NCBI GenBank assembly: GCA_947646655.1
Contig: CANSHI010000014.1
Span: 1-32,301, forward strand
DNA: 32,301 bases
Reading direction: 5' to 3'
From: an uncultured bacterium
Lineage (GTDB): Bacteria; Bacillota_I; Bacilli_A; RF39; UBA660
Part shown: positions 30,975-32,301 of the stretch, piece after piece
How positions within the stretch are numbered: the stretch's first letter is position 1
How the letters are laid out: each line of letters opens with the position of its first letter
Made by a program: the position numbers and the translations under genes
Notes under the pieces: generated by a model
What the model was told of the DNA's origin: nothing
Database searches by the model: none
The model's input: only the letters and a program-made list of their open reading frames with translations

Positions 30975-32195
30975 TTAGTTCTTTTTTTTAATTTGGTAAC
31001 TTAGTTTATAAGAAGTTGTAGGAGTTTTTGGATCGATTTTAATTCTTTCGTTTATAGTGTTTGGAACCATAGGATTAATCATATTTTCTTTTATTAAATC
31101 AATAACTGTCGTTTTAAAAGTGATCATATCTGACTCTCTATTTTGATAGGGTATAGGGTTTATAAAATATTTTCCAAATAGTCTTTTACATACTATTAGA
31201 TATTTAACGTCGAGCATTTTAACAGCCTCTATAACTAAGTTTCTATCTTGTCCTTCAAAGAAATAAAATAGATCTTCTAGAGGTTTTTCTTTGGTAGCTG
31301 GAATGTTAGGAGGAGATTCTATGAAAGTATTTAAACAGTACTTAGTTGCTAAATTTCTAAGTTTTTTTAGGCCTATACAATGTAGTGAACTTATGGCAGC
31401 ACGGGATACTCCCCTCGATAATCCAATTTCTGTTAGCCTTTTTGGTTCATCACCATTGAGTCCATAATGAGATATTAAAACCTGTTCCTGTTTTGGCGTT
31501 AAATTAGAATTTTTAATAAAGTCTTTTATTATCCTTTTTAAATCCATGTATGTGATCTCATCTTCTAAACTGTAGTCACTCGGTATAGAATCACCTATCT
31601 CTGTATTTTTTTCATCATCTAGGTGAGAATATAAACTAATCGTTTGCTCCTGCGAATATTTAATTATATTTTTAACTTGCTCTTCAGTAAAGTTTAAGTA
31701 TTCTGCAATTTCGTGAATTGAAGGTTCTCTCATCAATTTAATTTCTAAATGTCGACACGCTAATTTGTATTTAGTAATTCGTTCCTTTAGGTATTCAGGA
31801 ATATTGTCAGATGAATCGTTATGATAAATGTAATGTTTAATAGCAATTTTAATTCCCTGAACAGCATAATGAGTAAAATTTGTTTTTTTACTAATATCGT
31901 ATTTATTTACTGCATTGATAAGTCCTATATTTCCTTCCTGAATTAAATCAAGAAAAGGGATGCCTCGATTTGTATAATACTTAGCAATTGTTACAACTAG
32001 TCGTAAGTATGATTTGACCAATTTTTGTTTGGCAGCCGAATCTCCTTTTGCAATCTTTTCTAGTAGTTCAGTTTGTTCTTCGTTTGTAAGAAACGGAATT
32101 TGTGCTACTTCATTTAAATATTGTTTGGTAGAATCTTCACTGTAATCGTTAATTTCTTCTCGGTTTATTTCAGTATCGCTTTTTGTAGGCTTCAT
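30975..32195 (-). CDS. RpoD-like sigma-70 family protein with C-terminal extension
   Basis: 406 residues; AAGGAGG lies 9 bases before the ATG. Region 1.2 is STKQYLNEVAQIPFLTNEEQ. Region 2 has LVKSYLRLVVTIAKYYTNRG, FLDLIQEGNIGLINAVNKYD and a degenerate KKTNFTHYAVQGIK in place of the usual FSTYA-WWIRQ. Region 3 covers about 150-200. Region 4 is LTPKQEQVLISHYGLNGDEPKRLTEIG with VSRAAISSLHCIGLKKLR. It lacks region 1.1 and the large non-conserved insert, so it is not the main RpoD. About 110 extra residues follow region 4; one segment (LFYFFEGQDRNLVIEAVKM, then VCKRLFGKYF) resembles a repeat I recall from other gut Firmicutes sigma-like proteins. Likely an alternative sigma factor. Confidence 0.85.
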   Translation of the reverse strand: MKPTKSDTEINREEINDYSEDSTKQYLNEVAQIPFLTNEEQTELLEKIAKGDSAAKQKLVKSYLRLVVTIAKYYTNRGIPFLDLIQEGNIGLINAVNKYDISKKTNFTHYAVQGIKIAIKHYIYHNDSSDNIPEYLKERITKYKLACRHLEIKLMREPSIHEIAEYLNFTEEQVKNIIKYSQEQTISLYSHLDDEKNTEIGDSIPSDYSLEDEITYMDLKRIIKDFIKNSNLTPKQEQVLISHYGLNGDEPKRLTEIGLSRGVSRAAISSLHCIGLKKLRNLATKYCLNTFIESPPNIPATKEKPLEDLFYFFEGQDRNLVIEAVKMLDVKYLIVCKRLFGKYFINPIPYQNRESDMITFKTTVIDLIKENMINPMVPNTINERIKIDPKTPTTSYKLSYQIKKKN

Positions 32196-32224
32196 TTTAG
32201 TGGGCCTCCTTCTTTAATTTTCTT

Positions 32225-32254
32225 ATTTTACCATAAAAAAGTTTGGTAGGTCAA
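32225..32254 (-). promoter_or_regulatory. Promoter of the minus-strand sigma gene
   Basis: On the minus strand TTGACC (32254 to 32249), an 18-bp spacer and TAAAAT (32230 to 32225) with an extended TGG. Confidence 0.7.
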
Positions 32255-32301
32255 TTGCAAAAGTAAAATCTAGTTTGAAGAAGTAAATTCTACAGAATAG
32301 G

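Noticed and set aside
1..32301. CRISPR array, insertion sequence or transposase
   Set aside because: No short regularly spaced repeats, no terminal inverted repeats with a transposase frame and no cas genes were seen. The only long repeats are the in-frame protein repeats at 594-2669.
1..32301. Reassigned UGA codon (Mollicutes code) suggested by the very low GC content
   Set aside because: Several clear genes end in TGA at the expected family length (for example tagO and the SDR), and tryptophan is encoded by TGG throughout.

Overview
The window is a low-GC, gene-dense bacterial chromosome segment, apparently without rearrangement. It looks like an endospore-forming Bacilli lineage, and gut-associated Erysipelotrichales or RF39-like relatives are my inference. 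The evidence is spore genes (a gerA-type germination operon, a sporulation sigma factor followed by spoVAC-spoVAD-spoVAE), Firmicutes synteny (secG-rnr-smpB-ssrA) and Gram-positive wall genes (a TagO/WecA-type transferase and an LCP protein). UGA is used as a stop (for example at 2667, 3823, 6579 and 15318), so this is not a Mollicutes code-4 genome.

Layout. 3-2669: the C-terminal part of a large secreted-looking protein built of near-identical 347-residue tandem repeats. 2848-8282: an unknown ASCH-like gene, uvrB, a short-chain dehydrogenase and a CBS-containing family II pyrophosphatase. 8341-10250: tRNA-Arg(ACG), then a small accessory patch (phage-type direct repeats, a DUF5131 radical-SAM-like gene, a TM2 protein and a DUF2752 protein). 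10313-14155 (minus strand): gerAA-gerAC-gerAB followed closely by clpP. 14259-17834: tagO, a compact antisense-RNA/32-residue-peptide module, and two unknown membrane-associated proteins. 17890-22151: secG, rnr, smpB and tmRNA, with one inverted gene inserted between smpB and ssrA. 22200-25802: a Fic protein, then sigF-like-spoVAC-D-E. 25845-27312 (minus strand): a 55-residue ribbon-helix-helix protein, a small DUF21/CorB-like membrane protein, and a gene-free stretch of about 560 bases of higher GC that folds like one large structured RNA. 27411-32195: two divergent sigma-70 proteins with C-terminal extensions flanking a 703-residue LCP protein of unusual architecture.

How the parts work together. 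SmpB, tmRNA and RNase R form the trans-translation and RNA-decay set. The sigma factor and SpoVA proteins serve forespore gene expression and dipicolinate movement, and the Ger proteins sense germinants. TagO starts, and the LCP protein probably finishes, wall-polymer attachment.

The two best candidates for something undescribed are both outside long open reading frames. (1) A type I toxin-antitoxin-like locus at 15428-15754: a 32-residue membrane peptide with strong convergent promoters, a 16-bp pairing between the two ends of its mRNA, a sequestered ribosome site and an overlapping antisense RNA. (2) A large (561-nt) structured RNA at 26752-27312 on the minus strand, with a consensus promoter placed so that its 5' GGGGA pairs with its 3' UCCCC. 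All functional statements come from reading the sequence. No database search was run.
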